Assembly: GCF_003144115.1 (NCBI RefSeq)
Contig: NW_020312015.1
Location: 245,945-309,944, forward strand
Reading direction: 5' to 3'
DNA from: Tilletiopsis washingtonensis
Taxonomy: Eukaryota > Basidiomycota > Exobasidiomycetes > Entylomatales
Length of the DNA stretch: 64,000 bases
Shown: positions 1 through 12,080 of the stretch, in pieces
Layout of the letters: every line of letters begins with the position of its first letter
Numbering within the stretch: the first letter of the stretch is position 1
Program-made: the position numbers and the translations under genes
Notes under the pieces: generated by a model
Databases searched by the model: none
The model's input: only the letters and a program-made list of their open reading frames with translations
What the model was told of the DNA's origin: nothing

Positions 1-2166
1 TTCCCGCGGTGCCGCGTGCCTCGAGCTCAGAAGGCTGCTCGCGCGCAAGAAGCTCCGACTGCTCCTCGCCCTCGAGGTCGCGTCGGCCCTTGTGCTTGTC
101 CTGGTAGTGCTTGACGAGCGAGCCAAGGCCGACGCCAGTGGCACCCGCCGCAACGACTCCACCAACAGCCAAGCCGAACTTGGCCTTGCCGGACATGCGG
201 GTCTCGAGCTCCTCGATCTCGCGCGCGGAGAGCTGCTCGTCCAGGGAGCGGCCCTTGTTCTTCTCCTGGTAGTGCTTGATCACCGAGCCGATGCCAACGC
301 CCGTAAGGCCCGCAGCAACGATTCCACCCGCCGCAATAGCGAATTTCGACTTGCCTCCGAGCTTGCGCGCGTCGAGGGCCTGCTCGTCCTCGACGTAGCG
401 AGCGATGATCGCCTGCGCGTTCTCCTCGGCGGAGCGGGCGGCGAGAACATGGTCGTCCTCGGTGGAGCGGGCGATGAGGGCCTGCGTGCCCTCGGCGTGG
501 CGAGCGAGGAGCGCGTAGTCCTCCTCGGTGAGGTCGCGAGCGACGTGCTGGTCTGCGCCGGCCTCGCGGGCCTGCTGCTTCTCCCTGAGGTGCGCGGGGA
601 GCAGTGCGGCCGTCAGGCCGCCGCCGATGATCGTCGCGCTGGCCGCCGTGCCTCCGACGATCTTGGCAGCCCACTTGGCCTTCTTGCCCATGCGAGCAGC
701 GATCTCCTGGTCCTCCTCGGCGAGCTCACGAGGAGTGTACTGCACGGCAAGGCGTGTCAGTCTAGTGATCGCTGCGCTGCTACGGACTCTCGCGACCCCC
801 TCCGACCCTCGTCCACATCTTGCAATGCAATGCAACGCACATCGATCTGGTCCTGAGCCGTGTCACGTGCGAGCTGCTCGTCGTCCTCCTCGAGGCTGCG
901 GCGGTTCTTGTGGTGCACGCGGTCGTACACGCCCTTGCCGACGCCTGCGCCGAAGGCGAGGACAGAGCCTCCGGCAATCGCCAGGCCTCCGATCTGGTTG
1001 CCCGTGAGTCTGCGAGCCTCGAGGTCCGTCTCGGCGTCCGTCGTGTCGCGAGCGTCGATGCCGTCGCGGCCCTTGAAGGTGAGGCGAACGCCGTCAGCGA
1101 CGCCTCTAAACGCGCCTCTGGCGGCAGCGGCTGCCTTGCCGGACAGCTTGCGCGCTTCAAGGTCACTCACAGCGCCGTCGACTGCGAGGAAGAGGCGTCA
1201 GCGACAGCGGCGGAGAACAGCATCACATGCTCGACTCACCAGCGCGAGCCTCTGCGTCGTCGCGTGCCTCGACGTCCTCGTCCTCGTCGTCGACCGAGCG
1301 CGGCGGGCTGCGAGGTTGATACACGGTCAGCTGAGTGGGCCAGCGGCGAGCCAGGCGCACGCACTGCGTGAGGTTCCACGTGTTCTAGGAGAGGTGGGTT
1401 TGTTAGCAGCAGATACAGCAGGCATGGGGCCACGGCACGGCGTACAGCAGCAGTGGCAATGCCGCCACCGATGACACTGATGATTCCCGTTCCCTAAAGA
1501 GAAGCGCACGGGGTCAGAGAACAAACGCACGCGCCCGAAGGCATGGCTCGCAAGGCGCCTCCGACATGAGGCTCGACAACAGCACACAGCAGCGATACGC
1601 ACGATCTTGATCTGATGCTTGTGCGAGGCGCGCGTGTCGACCTCGGCCTCGGCGTCCTCGGGCAGCGAGCGGCGCATGCCCGGCGGGTGGCCGTTGCCTC
1701 TGTCGAGTCGAGAGTGTCAGTCGTTGCGAAGCAGGCAATTGCGGCATGACTCACTCGCGGGCATTGTCGACGGCCTAGGAGCGAGAGGGAGAGGTGCGTG
1801 TCAGCTCATGGTCACGTCCCTGTGTAGTCAGTGTGTGGCGCACTGCGGCGGTGCTGCCGGAGGCCACGAGGACCTTCAGCAAGTTCTTGGCCTGTTGAAA
1901 GGCGGTGCTCAGGCTTTGGTACTTCCGCGGCCCGCCCGCCCGCCTGCCAGCCTCGCTCGGAAGAGGAGCACAAACAGGACGTCGTCTTCCGCACTCACGA
2001 TCTTGCCTTGCGCCTTGGTCAGCGGGAACTTGCGCGCCTCGACGGGAGCCTCGGCGGCGGCGGCGTCGGTCGTCGACTCGGAGCGCTCCTCCATGATGGG
2101 CGCCGGAGCAGCCTGCACAGCAGACAGGGCCAGCGCCGTGATGAGCATGGTAGAGGCGACCTTCAT
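1..2166 (-). CDS. Secreted modular repeat protein (partial, runs off left edge)
   Basis: The ATG at 2166 opens a signal peptide (hydrophobic MLITALALSAVQA, cleavage after about residue 20). Exon 1 is 2166-1999 (56 codons). Further exons are 1891-1844 and short ones near 1775, 1690-1600, 1490-1440 and 1385-1241, then 1181-841 and 739 to the window edge; introns have GTGAGT/GTGCGT donors. The mature protein is a chain of at least six modules. Each starts with L-(E/D)-(A/T)-R-x-(L/M)-(S/T/G)-G-K. A glycine/alanine-rich hydrophobic stretch of about 20-25 residues follows, then a basic tail (KHYQEKNKGR and KHYQDKHKGRR in the best copies), then an acidic linker with recurring (L/A)AR. Basic sites followed by SLEED-like sequence recur (RRSLPED, RRSLEED, GRSLDE, RRDLEGE). 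The basic sites resemble kexin sites, so processing into peptides is possible but inferred. I recognise no named family. A new module is starting at position 1. Confidence 0.75.
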
Positions 2167-3939
2167 CGTGAGGGTGAGAGGGTGGGCGAGGTGGTGAGGT
2201 TGGGTGGCGAGGGGAAAAGGCGAAAGAAGCGAAGCGAGAAGAGCGCTCGAAGGCTTGAGAAGCGAAAGAAGATGAGCCAACCGGCGGGATGAAGAAGTAG
2301 AAGAAAGAGGTAGTGAGCTGGCCGGCAGCTACTGAAGGTGTAAGAGTGTGTGTGATCGCAGGATGCAGAAAAGTGGGAGAGACGCAGCGAGGGCGCAGCT
2401 TTATGTACCCGACGCGAGCCGCTCGCTCTCGCCGCTGCGCCGTGCCACGAGCCAGCCATCGCGCTGCGTGTGCGGCAGCGGCACGCGCGCGCGCGCGCCT
2501 TCTTGCGCCCGTGCCTGCTCTGTGCTCCTCGACGCCCTCGCCGACAGCTCGGCCGTGGGCGTTCGGCGGCAGGGGCAGCGGAGGCTCTTGGCCTCGCCGT
2601 TCCGCCGCCGCACGCCGCCGGCATCAACAGGCGCTGCCGGCGGTCGAGAGGGGCGGCGCACTCTGCCGCCCGCGAGGCAAAAGTGGCCGCGCCTCGGCCA
2701 TGCCCCTGGGCGCCGTTCAGGGCGCGCGCGCTGCGCCCACGACCCTGAGCGTCAGGGGGCGTGCCTCTTTTTCTCTGCCGCGCCGCGCCCGAACGCGGCT
2801 CGCTAAAGCTGCCGCGCTGACGGGCTTGCTCAGACGCTTGGCAGGCAGCCGACTGCCCATGCTGTGCAGACCGTAGCAGAGGACACACATCTCGTGTTGC
2901 GGCTGTGGAATGTCAGATGGGGTGACCTGCACCTGCTGCTGGACAAGGCGATGCCCGATTTAGACACCTCCTCTGCCGAAGAGCTGTGCGCCTTCGCTAT
3001 AGAGGTGATGGCTCGACGCCTCGCCTTGATGGGCGCCACTGCCAAGCAGGCACGCAGTGCGTACGCCCACACGCCGCTCGTGCTGACCAGGCAGGCCGTG
3101 GCAGGGCACGCGTTTTCTCGTGCTCCTGGAAGTGCGGCAAGGAGCGGAAACGTCATGAGTGCGAGCCATTCTTGACGCCGATGAGGGCCGAGGCGAGCCG
3201 ACTGCGCCCCGGGCCTAGCATCTTGGGGCTGGGGTGATCAGGAGAGAGCGGGATACGTTTGGCGCCTCCAGGCACGAGGCCGCTCATCAGGCGGAATGCG
3301 GTGCGGAACGCCCGCGCGCCGATGCCGCTCCTCAATTTCGCTGCGCCCAGCGGTACGCCCCTGTGGCGGACCTGCCAGCGCTCCATGACACCATGAGTCG
3401 TACAGGTCGCCGGCAGCCCTCTCTTCTTCCTCTAGATGGCCTCGGCGTCGCCAAGAGGGTCCTGCGGAAAGAGGGGACGATGCCGCAAGGCGAATGCTGA
3501 TGTACGACGCCGCTGCCGAAGTGTGCCGTACATGCTTGGCGCATGCTGCTAGACCGCCTCCTCCGGCGGCGTCTTCATGACACCCCGAAGCGCTGCGTCG
3601 GGCATCGGCGAGCGCACGTCGCCTGCTCCTAAGCGTGATGTCAGCTGTTTCCGGACGGCAAGAGAGATGAGCTAGTTGGGCAGAGGGCGTCAGGGTCAAG
3701 GCGCCGCTCGACGAAGAAGGTCTGGAACGCGCGGGGCGTCGGATGCGCTCTCCTCTGGTGCGGCAGAACGCTGCGCCCGCCTCCTCTGCTGTGATGCTCT
3801 GCTCACGTCTTGCACGAGAGCCCGCGTCCTCGCTATGCTGCACATGCCGCTCTCCTGTGGCTGGATGCCGCTGCGCGCTCGCAATGCTCGATCAAGTGCT
3901 CGACATTAACACAAAGGGTCAACAGCCTGCGTAGACCGC
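2167..3939. other. Unassigned stretch between the secreted protein and thiolase
   Basis: I recognise no gene here. Open frames occur on both strands (for example + 2864-3175, 103 codons) but none shows a known family, a plausible splice pattern or the strong third-position GC bias of neighbouring genes. The left part must hold the promoter of the secreted-protein gene. Confidence 0.4.
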
Positions 3940-5592
3940 CTACTCGCGGATGATGACGGCCGCTGAGGAAGCACGTCAGCCATCCGTGCTGCGCAGGTAC
4001 TCGCGAGCACGACTCACCAGCACCCATGCCAAGGCCAATGCACATCGACACGACGCCCACGTGCTGGTTGCGGCGTTCCAGCTCGTTGAGAATCGTCACG
4101 ACCAGACGCGCGCCCGTGGCGCCGAGCGGGTGGCCCAGCGCACAGGCGCCGCCGTTCACGTTGAACTTGTCGGCGGGGATCTCGAGCTTCTGCTCGCAGT
4201 ACACGCCCATCGACGCAAAGGCTGCGTGGACGTGAGCAGGAGAAGCACTGGAGGGACGCACGCGACGCACCCTCGTTGATCTCGAACAGGTCGACCTGGT
4301 CCTTGCTGATGCCCGTCTGCTCGAGCAGCTGTGCACAGACAAATGTGAGCCTCAGCCAAGGCGCACCTTTCGCTCGCACTCACCTTCGGGATGGCGTAGG
4401 TCGGGCCGATGCCCATGATGCGCGGCGCCAGGCCGCTGACGGCGCACGACACATACTTGCCGAGGATGCGGACGTTGAGCTTGCGCGCCATGCTGCGGCG
4501 CATGAGGATCACACCCGCAGCGCCGTCCGTGATCTGCGAGGCATTGCCGCCCGTCGTGTTGGCGGGCGCCCACTGCGGGAACGCCGGCTTGATCTTGGCC
4601 AGACTCTCGGCCGTGCTGCTGCCGCGGATGCCGTCGTCGGCAGAGACGGTCTTGTGCACGCGCGCCTCGCCCTCCTTGGCAATGCCCGTCAGAGGGATGA
4701 TCTCGCGGTCGAACACGCCGGCTGCCTGTGCTGCGGCGGCACGCTGGTGGCTGCGCGCGGCAAACTCGTCCATCTGCTGGCGCGAGATGCTAAAGTCGCC
4801 TGCGGAACAGATGTGAGCAGATGGAGAGTAATGTGCTGCAGCGGCACGCACCAGCAACGTTCTCCGACGTCCAGCCCATCGGCATGCGGCAGTCGCCGGC
4901 CTCGACGCTCGCATTGGTGAGCTCGGGCGAGAAGGACAGCTGCTCGCGGTCGTGCTGCGACATGGCCTCGGCGCCGACGGCAAGACCGCAGTTGATCTCG
5001 CCGGCCTGCGGGAGCTGTCAGCAGGCCGTTGGCGGGGCGGAAGGCTGTCGCAGCAGACGCACCTGGATGCCGTTTGCAATGGCACGAATGGCCATCAGAC
5101 CAGATGAGCACCAGCGGTTGACTGCACGCAGTCTGTCAGCACGGGCATCGAGCCGTCACTCCGCTGTGCTCACCAGTGATGGCGGGCGTCTCGGCCGGAA
5201 TGCCAGCGGCAAGCGCAGCGGCACGGACGTGGTACGCCGACGCCGTGTTGGCGACGTTGCCTACGACGACATCGTCCAGGAGCTTCGGGTCGATGCCGGA
5301 CTGCGCAAGCAGGCCACGGAACATCTCCAGGCAGAGCACGTCAAAGCTGTGGGCATGGCTTCAGCGCTGAGACGCGGCACATGTATGCGTCTCCTCCTGC
5401 CTGGCCATCCACGCTTCACCGCACTCACGGCGTGTCCTTGAGGCTGCCCTTGCGCGCCTTGCAGAAGGGCGTGCGCCCCGCCGCGACGATGACGACGTCG
5501 TCGTCGCCCTTGAGCTGCGCGTGCGCCAGGCCCTTGCCGCTCCACGTGCGCGGGTCGAGGTGCGAGGCGAGCTGGGTGATGCGCTGGGCCAT
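3940..5592 (-). CDS. POT1: Peroxisomal 3-ketoacyl-CoA thiolase (acetyl-CoA acyltransferase)
   Basis: Catalyses the last, thiolytic step of peroxisomal beta-oxidation, releasing acetyl-CoA. The ATG at 5592 gives an N-terminus with a textbook PTS2 signal at residues 4-12 (RITQLASHL: R-I-x-x-L-A-x-H-L), which also supports this start. Successive exons read VIVAAGRTPFCKA, GNVANTASAYHVRAAALAAG, the nucleophile motif VNRWCSSGLMA, a central TTGGNASQITDGAAG, the catalytic histidine motif [14 protein letters not shown] and the C-terminal cysteine motif MCIGLGMGAA. It ends in AVIIRE. The gene has about seven small introns (GTGAGT-type donors). All thiolase catalytic residues are present, so it should be active. 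It is divergent from the HUL5 gene, about 0.8 kb away. Confidence in family is very high; exact exon edges in 4.2-5.2 kb are approximate. Confidence 0.95.
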
Positions 5593-6403
5593 GCTGGGCA
5601 GGAGTGTGCTGTGGTGTTGGTGCGGAGGAGAGGCAGGGTCGCTGTTGAGCACCTGCGTGGCTGCCTTCGCTTTAAAGCATCGCTGCGAGCGCTGCGCGGC
5701 TCTTCCCCGCACGCACGCCGCGAGCGTGCCGGCTCTTCGGCGCGCTGCCACTGCCGGCCCGCCGTGCTTTCCGGGCGCCTCTCGTGCGAGCGGCCGCTGC
5801 TGTTCCCACGCGTGCCTGGCTCTGCGCTCCCACGGTCTTCGTCCTCCCTTCTCGACTGGGCTGCTCCCGCCGTTCTCGCAGTATTGACGAGTGGGAATAG
5901 CTCGCAATCAGAGTGAGGGCGACAGCTACCTTACGGCCGAGTCTCAGTGCCTGAGTGGCTGCAGACGCCGGTGGATGGGCACGGCACTGTGGCTGGGCTG
6001 CACAGCGAGCCGCGGCTCGAGAAGTCGCCTCGACGCGCAGCGCTGACGCGGCCAGGTGGAGCTGACGCCATCTAAGGGCTGGGCGCGTGAGTGGCAGCGA
6101 TAAATCTCGAACGCCAGATGCCAACCACCACACCCTCTTCGCCTCCTCACTCCTTCTCTCCGACACTGACAGACACACTCACCTCAACCAGCACCAGTCG
6201 CCTCACCGCGCTTCTATCGCGGCTGCTCGCTGCGCGTGCTGCACCCTTCGCGTCGCCCCTCCACCTCACACCCTCTCGCCCGCTTCCTCTCTCCCATCAC
6301 GCCCCGCACCGACTTCAGATCTCGCCACCTCTAGACGCTCTTCAGATCTATCGACAGCAGCACCTTTCGCAGCTATTGCGCGGCCACTCCGCTGCCACGC
6401 GCC
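5593..6403. promoter_or_regulatory. Divergent intergenic region, thiolase / HUL5
   Basis: 811 nt between two divergent start codons, rich in CT and CA runs on the HUL5 side (about 6160-6330). No TATA box or coding region was recognised. Confidence 0.4.
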
Positions 6404-9400
6404 ATGAACGCCGAGTACAACTTCACCGGTGCCGCGCGCACGCGCACCATCAACCTCGGCGGGCCGCGTGGCGCCTCTGCCGCCCAGCTAGCCGCCTCTG
6501 CGCGCGCCGAGCGGGCACTGCGCCAGGCTGAGCGCGACCGCGCCCGCTCCGCTACCCGTGTGCAGGCCGTGTGGCGCGGGCGGACCGAGGCGCGGAGGAT
6601 CAGGGCGCAGCGGGTGAAGGACTTTGTGGCGCAGCAGCAGGTCGTGCTGCGGCATAGCGCAGAGCCGAGCGAGTCGGAGGACCGCCAAGTAGCACACGTA
6701 CGCTGGCTCAGACTGCTCTGTGCGACAAGAGGCGCGCCAGAGGAGGGCCAGCTGCTGCGCGTATGGAGTCAGACGATGCAGATCGACGACGGTGAGTGGC
6801 CGACGTGGAGGCGCAGCTGCGAGCGGCGCTGACAGCAGTCAGCAGCGCTCTTCACTCTGTATGCATCACCGCATGCCTCTTCGTGGCGCACGCTTGTGTC
6901 GCTGGCAGTGCGGTGCTTGCTCGCGAGACTTGGCAGCGCCACGCCGAGTGCAGAGCGGAACGCCGAGTCGCTCGCGGCGCTCTCGCTGCTGCTGCGCCTG
7001 TGCGACCCTGCTGCAGCTGGCGGACAGGCAGACTTCGCTGTGCAGTTCGCACAGTCCTTGGTGTGCGCCTCGCTATACCCGGCGCTGCACGCGCACCTTG
7101 TCAGCTTCGTGAGTCCAGACTAGGGCTGGCACCCTGGTCTCTTGCTGACTCTGCGTGCAGCCGGTCGATCGCAAGGCCTCGCCAACGCTGCAGCCGACCA
7201 TCGACCTCGCCCTCGTGCCGATCACGCTCAAAGTGCCCGGCGCGCTGCAGGCCTTCGTCTTGCACATTCTCGCAGTGCCGCATCTGCCCGCACGGGTACC
7301 TCTGCCGAGCCTTGCGCGCCTGGCGGCAGACTTGCCACTGCTGGACGTGCTGCGCTGCATCGATCCCGTGCCGTCTACGCCATATCTGCTGGCGAACCTC
7401 ATTGCGCTCTCGGCACGTCGCGTGCCGCAGCTCAAGAACGCCAACGAGCTCTCGACATACCTCGACACGCTCTCCAAGATGCAAGATGCGCTGCCGCGCT
7501 CGACCTTCGAGGGCGCGCTCGAGGGCACGGCAGGCTCGACGGCCGTGCCGGACGTGCATCTCGAGCAGGCGTCTTCCTCACGCACTGTCACTGATGTAGC
7601 TACGCACAAGCGTCTCTCGGGCCTCGTGGCGCCATCGCACCTCAGTGCGCTGATGACGGCATCGACAAAGTTCTCCTCGTCTCGGCCAGCCCTCACTCGC
7701 TTCCTCGTCTCGACGCTCGAGGCATGGCCGGCATCGGCGCGCGACCGCGTATTCTCCGCAACGCTCTTTGGCCCCGGCCCGCCGAACGGCCTCGTGCGCG
7801 AGCTGTGGCGCGGCTGGGTGCGGGGCGGGCCCCTGGCCAAGGCGATCGGACAAGCCGGGCATGGTGGCGCCGGCGGCGCACGCGCGGCAGTAGCCACAAT
7901 GGACAGTGCCGAGCTGGCCGAGGGATGGGGCCCACTGCTGCTGCTCGTCGAGCTCTACTCGCGAGTGCTGCTTACGCTCGGCGATGACGAGTTCCGGCCG
8001 CCTGCCAGCGCGCCCGGTTCAAGCTCCAGCAGTCCCAGCCGCAACCCGCTGACGCTCGACGAGATCGTCACGTTCAGCGCGCTGCTGCGCACCATGTCCT
8101 TCTCACTCTACTGGCTCGAGGGCTCGTCCGGCCTGCCCGACCTCTCGACGCGCGTGCCGAACTTCCGCCTGACGCGCATTGAGCTGCGCAGCCTCTTCAC
8201 GAACCTGCTGCGGCAGATCCACGCCCGTGATGCGCGCAAGCGTTTCGCGCCCGAGGGTCACTGGCTCATGACGTCGGAGATGGATCTCAACAGCTTCATT
8301 CAGACGGTGATGCTGGAGGAGGACGAGCTGGCGGAGCCGCTGAACAACGCCGCGCCAACGGAGGACGACTGGGAGATGCAGGATGAGTTCGACGAGGACG
8401 ACGAGATTCTGCCGGTCTCGTCCCGACTACAGGCACTGCGACGAACGCAAGAGTCCGGCTCGAACCTCAACGCACGCCAGCTGGCGTTCCTCAGTCCGCG
8501 CCTCGGCGTGCTCAACAACATTCCCTTCACCATTCCCTTCGAGCTGCGCGTTGAGATCTTCCGGCAATTCATCTACCGCGACCACGAGCGGCGCAAGCGC
8601 GCGGGCCTGCGCGTGCGGCACACGCGCACGGTGCGCATCCGCCGCAGCGAGGTGGCGCACGACGGCTTCCTGGCGCTCAACCCGCTCGGCGCGGCGCTCA
8701 AAGACCGCGTGCTCATCGAGTTCATCGACGACTGGGGCAACGTCGAGGCGGGCATCGACGGCGGCGGCCTCTTCAAGGAGTTCCTCACGTCGCTCATCAC
8801 GCAGGCATTCGACACTAACCGCGGTCTCTGGCTGGCGACGGAGCAGCAGGAGCTGTACCCGAACCCGCACGCCTATGCGCGCGAGCCGGAGCAGCTGGAG
8901 TGGTACCAGTTCCTCGGCCGCGTGCTCGGCAAGGCGCTGTACATGGGCATTCTCGTCGACATCAAGTTTGCGCGCTTCTTCCTGTCCAAGTGGCTCGGCC
9001 GGCAGGGCTACCTCGACGACCTGGCCAGTCTGGACAGCCTCGACCCCGTCATGTATCGCGGCCTGCTGTACCTGAAGAACTACGACGGAGATGTGGAGGC
9101 GGACCTGGCGCTCAACTTCACCGTGCAGTCCGACGAGCTGGGCCACGTCACCAGCCACGATCTGATCCCCGGCGGCTCCAACATTCCCGTGACGCGCGAG
9201 AACCGCCTCAGCTACATCTACCGCGTCAGCCACTGGCGCCTGACAGGCCAGATCGCGCGCCAGTGCGACGCCTTTTTCAGCGGTCTCTCGGACATCATCG
9301 ACCCGCGCTGGCTACGCATTCTCGATGTGGATGAGCTCAAGGTGCTCGTGTGCGGCACGGAGGAGCCTATTGACCTGGTGTGTGGTGATGGCGTGGCCGC

Positions 9401-9811
9401 GCTCTGCTTAAGCTGACGTGTCGCTCTGCAGACGGACCTGCGCGCCAACACAGAGCTCGGCGGGTACGACGACAAGGACGAGGCAATCGAGCACTTCTGG
9501 GCCGCGCTGCACAGCTTCACGCCCAACGAGCGGCGCGCGATGCTCAAGGTGAGTGCTCCTCTTCGCATCCTTCTCTCCGCCGCTCACACACTTCGCAGTT
9601 CGTCACTTCCTGTCCCTCGCCTCCGCTCCTCGGCTTCTCCGAGCTGCGGCCCAAGTTCGGCATCCGGCAAGCCGGCAACGACGACACGCGTCTGCCCACC
9701 GCATCGACGTGCGTCAACCTGCTCAAGCTGCCGCGCTACACGTCGGTGGCCCAGACGCGCGAGAAGCTGCTGTACGCCATCAACAGCAATGCTGGCTTCG
9801 ACCTCTCTTGA
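6404..9811 (+). CDS. HUL5: HECT E3 ubiquitin ligase, HUL5/UBE3C type
   Basis: Ubiquitin chain-elongating E3 linked in yeast and animals to proteasome processivity and clearance of misfolded protein. Exons are 6404-6791, 6843-7108, 7161-9377, 9432-9548 and 9599-9811; they sum to 1066 aa, the usual size for UBE3C. An IQ-like segment ([18 protein letters not shown]) lies near residue 45-65, as in UBE3B/UBE3C. The middle is alpha-helical and an acidic patch ([17 protein letters not shown]) precedes the HECT domain, which fills roughly the last 370 residues: [53 protein letters not shown]. The catalytic cysteine is in the C-lobe motif [13 protein letters not shown]. Everything needed for activity is present. 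Confidence 0.95.
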
Positions 9812-9930
9812 GACTGCGCAGGCCTGCGCAATCTTCACTCTCCACGCCTTCCCTCTCATCAGCACTAATCTTCAATCTGTCATACCTGCGCTGCCAATAC
9901 ATGCATGCTCTCCGTGCTGCTCCAAGCAGC

Positions 9931-11483
9931 TCAAACGAGGACGTCGGCGATGGGCCACATCAGAAGGCACGCCAGGCTGCGGAAGGGCCGCCAGGACTCG
10001 GTGAGGCGCTCCATCTCGTCCGGCCTGTGCGAAGCCAGGGCCGGTCAGCCGCGCATCGTCTCGTCTTGCCGCCAGCACTCACTCGAGCGCTGCGCCCTTC
10101 TTGCCCTTCTTGGCCAGACGTGCCCGCAGCATCTCGGGCCGCATGCCACTCGGCAAAGCCGGCGTGCCACGGGCACTCGCCGGCGGTGTCTCTGCCTCTC
10201 CAGCGCCCAGTGGTCGTCGTCGATGCGCTGGAATGACAGGTCCAGTCGCCGGAGCAAGGAAAAACTTGAGCATGCCGTTCTGCACGCCCACGTCGCCTGT
10301 GCTCGCAGTGTCAGCACACGTAGCAGGTACACGATGCGGCGGGCACGTACCGACGGGCAAAATGTCGGGCATGCGCAGCGCCAGCATCAGAATCATTTGC
10401 ACTGCCCTCAGGATCAGCCTCGCGGCTGCAACGGCAGGCCCGAGCAAGACTCACCAGTCCACGGCCCCACGCCTCGCGCCGAGATCATCTCCTCCCACGC
10501 CGCCTCAGTCGTAGCAGTCGACAATCTCCGTGCGTCCAGCCTGCCATCCGCGAAGCGATGTGCGATGTCCCTCAGTGCCTTCTCCTTGGCTGACGAGACG
10601 CCCGCGCTTCGGACAGCGCCTTCAGGCAGTGCTAGCACTTGCAAGGGCGTAGGGAAGGGCAGAGCGGCGACCGGATCTTCTTCGTCGGCTGATGCGGGCG
10701 CTGCTGGTGCCGCATCGAGTGTGGATGCGTCGAAGAGCGCCAGGAACTTGAGACAGATGGCACGCGCGGCTTTCCAGGAGATCTGCTGCCCCAGGATGGA
10801 GGTGGCGAGCGACCTAGACATGCAGAGGTCAGTCGAAGCGGCGGCAGCGTGAGGCACCAGACGTACTTGAACAGATTCAGGTTCTCCGGCCCTTCATTGC
10901 CGTTGGCGAGATACTTGCGAAAGTCGGCCTGATGGAAGAGGATCCGGAAGCGCGGATCTGCCTCTTCCAGATGTGCCCGCGCGGCACCAAAGTCGTACGG
11001 CAGAGCAGGGCGCAGGATATGCGTGCGCAGCCGCACTTCCTCGGCCGGCAGCAATGGTGGCAGGCCATGCAATGCCTCAGCGCGCTGTGAGGCGGCCTTG
11101 AGGCGCGACGCGGCTTGTCGTAGTGCGGGGGAAGAGGGATCGTCGAGTAGTGCGGCCAGAGAGGAGCCGGATGCGAGTGCGGCATGCGCGGCGGAGGCGC
11201 GGGCGGGGTCGTGTGCCAGTGGCAAGGCGTCGAGAGGAGTCTCGGATGGCTCGGCCTTGACGAATGGCTCGGCGACGTTGAGTTGCGCAGCTGTCGGCGC
11301 TGCTGCTGCTGCGTCGGCGGGCTCCGCCTTCACGCCGCCCTCGCTCTTGACGGCGCCTCTGCTGGCGCTCGGCTTGGAGCCAGGCCCGAGACTGGAGACG
11401 AGGCGCGAGCTGCGGCGCGACGGCGGCGCCGGTAGAGCGGCGCTGTGCCGTGCGCTGCTGGAGGCTGACGGGACACGCGGCAT
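9931..11483 (-). CDS. MAG1: 3-methyladenine DNA glycosylase, AlkA/MAG1 type (HhH-GPD)
   Basis: Base-excision repair enzyme that removes alkylated purines. The first exon (11483-10867) starts with a low-complexity basic/Ala-rich region, probably nuclear targeting, followed by a glycosylase N-terminal part (RILFHQADFRKYLANGNE). After splicing it reads LFKSLATSILGQQIS, the standard start of the HhH-GPD domain. The hairpin helix and catalytic region are RSAGVSSAKEKALRDIA, then ISARGVGPWTVQMILM and GDVGVQNG, where the aspartate is the expected catalytic residue. The C-terminus has ESWRPFRSLACLLMW, typical of MAG proteins. Four introns are supported by frame-preserving GT-AG junctions (the first donor at 10866). 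The gene is convergent with HUL5 (119 nt between stop codons) and divergent from the VWA gene. Confidence 0.92.
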
Positions 11484-12080
11484 GGTTGCGGATGCGAGGA
11501 TGTTGCTGGAGGAGAGGAGAGAAGCTCGGCTGCGGCTGTGCGAAGGCCGGCCAAGGCTGTTGCTCCACCGCCAGCTGTTCCCACACGCCCCACGACTACA
11601 AACGGCGCTAGCGTGGTTGTATTGCGCGCGCGCGATGCACAAAGGCGTCACTTTCGAAAGCCACACACAGGCGGCCTGCCCGGCTTGCTGCTGCTGCGCC
11701 TGCACCCTGCGCTGGCACAGCGTGCGCTGATCTGCGCCGCGCCGCGCGCAGCGCTCCTCACTTCATCTCCCTCTCCATCTCCTCAGCCCGCCTTAGAACA
11801 CAGCAGCTTCGTCCTGGCACCTCACACGTTTCGCCAGCTGAGACACACCTCCAACTTTGTCGCTGCCTCGCGCTTGTCCGAGCGACCCAGACAGCAGCAG
11901 CAGCTCGTCTGCTAGCTGCGCTTCTCCGTGTGGAGGCGCCTCTTCGTGTTCCTTTCTCCCTCAGCAGCGCCGCCTGCGCTCTCGCCGGCATGAGATCCAG
12001 CCGTGGAGTCTACGGGTGCGTCCTCACCACCCCTGCCAGGCTCGCCTCTTCCGTGCGCTGACCTCGCATCGCGCCGCAGC
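11484..12080. promoter_or_regulatory. Divergent intergenic region, MAG1 / VWA protein
   Basis: 597 nt shared upstream region containing CT-rich patches (about 11750-11790). No coding evidence was found. Confidence 0.35.

Noticed and set aside
2163-2888. 241-codon minus frame upstream of the secreted protein
   Set aside because: It overlaps the start region of the secreted-protein gene in another frame and encodes Arg/Ala/Ser-rich noise without a domain.
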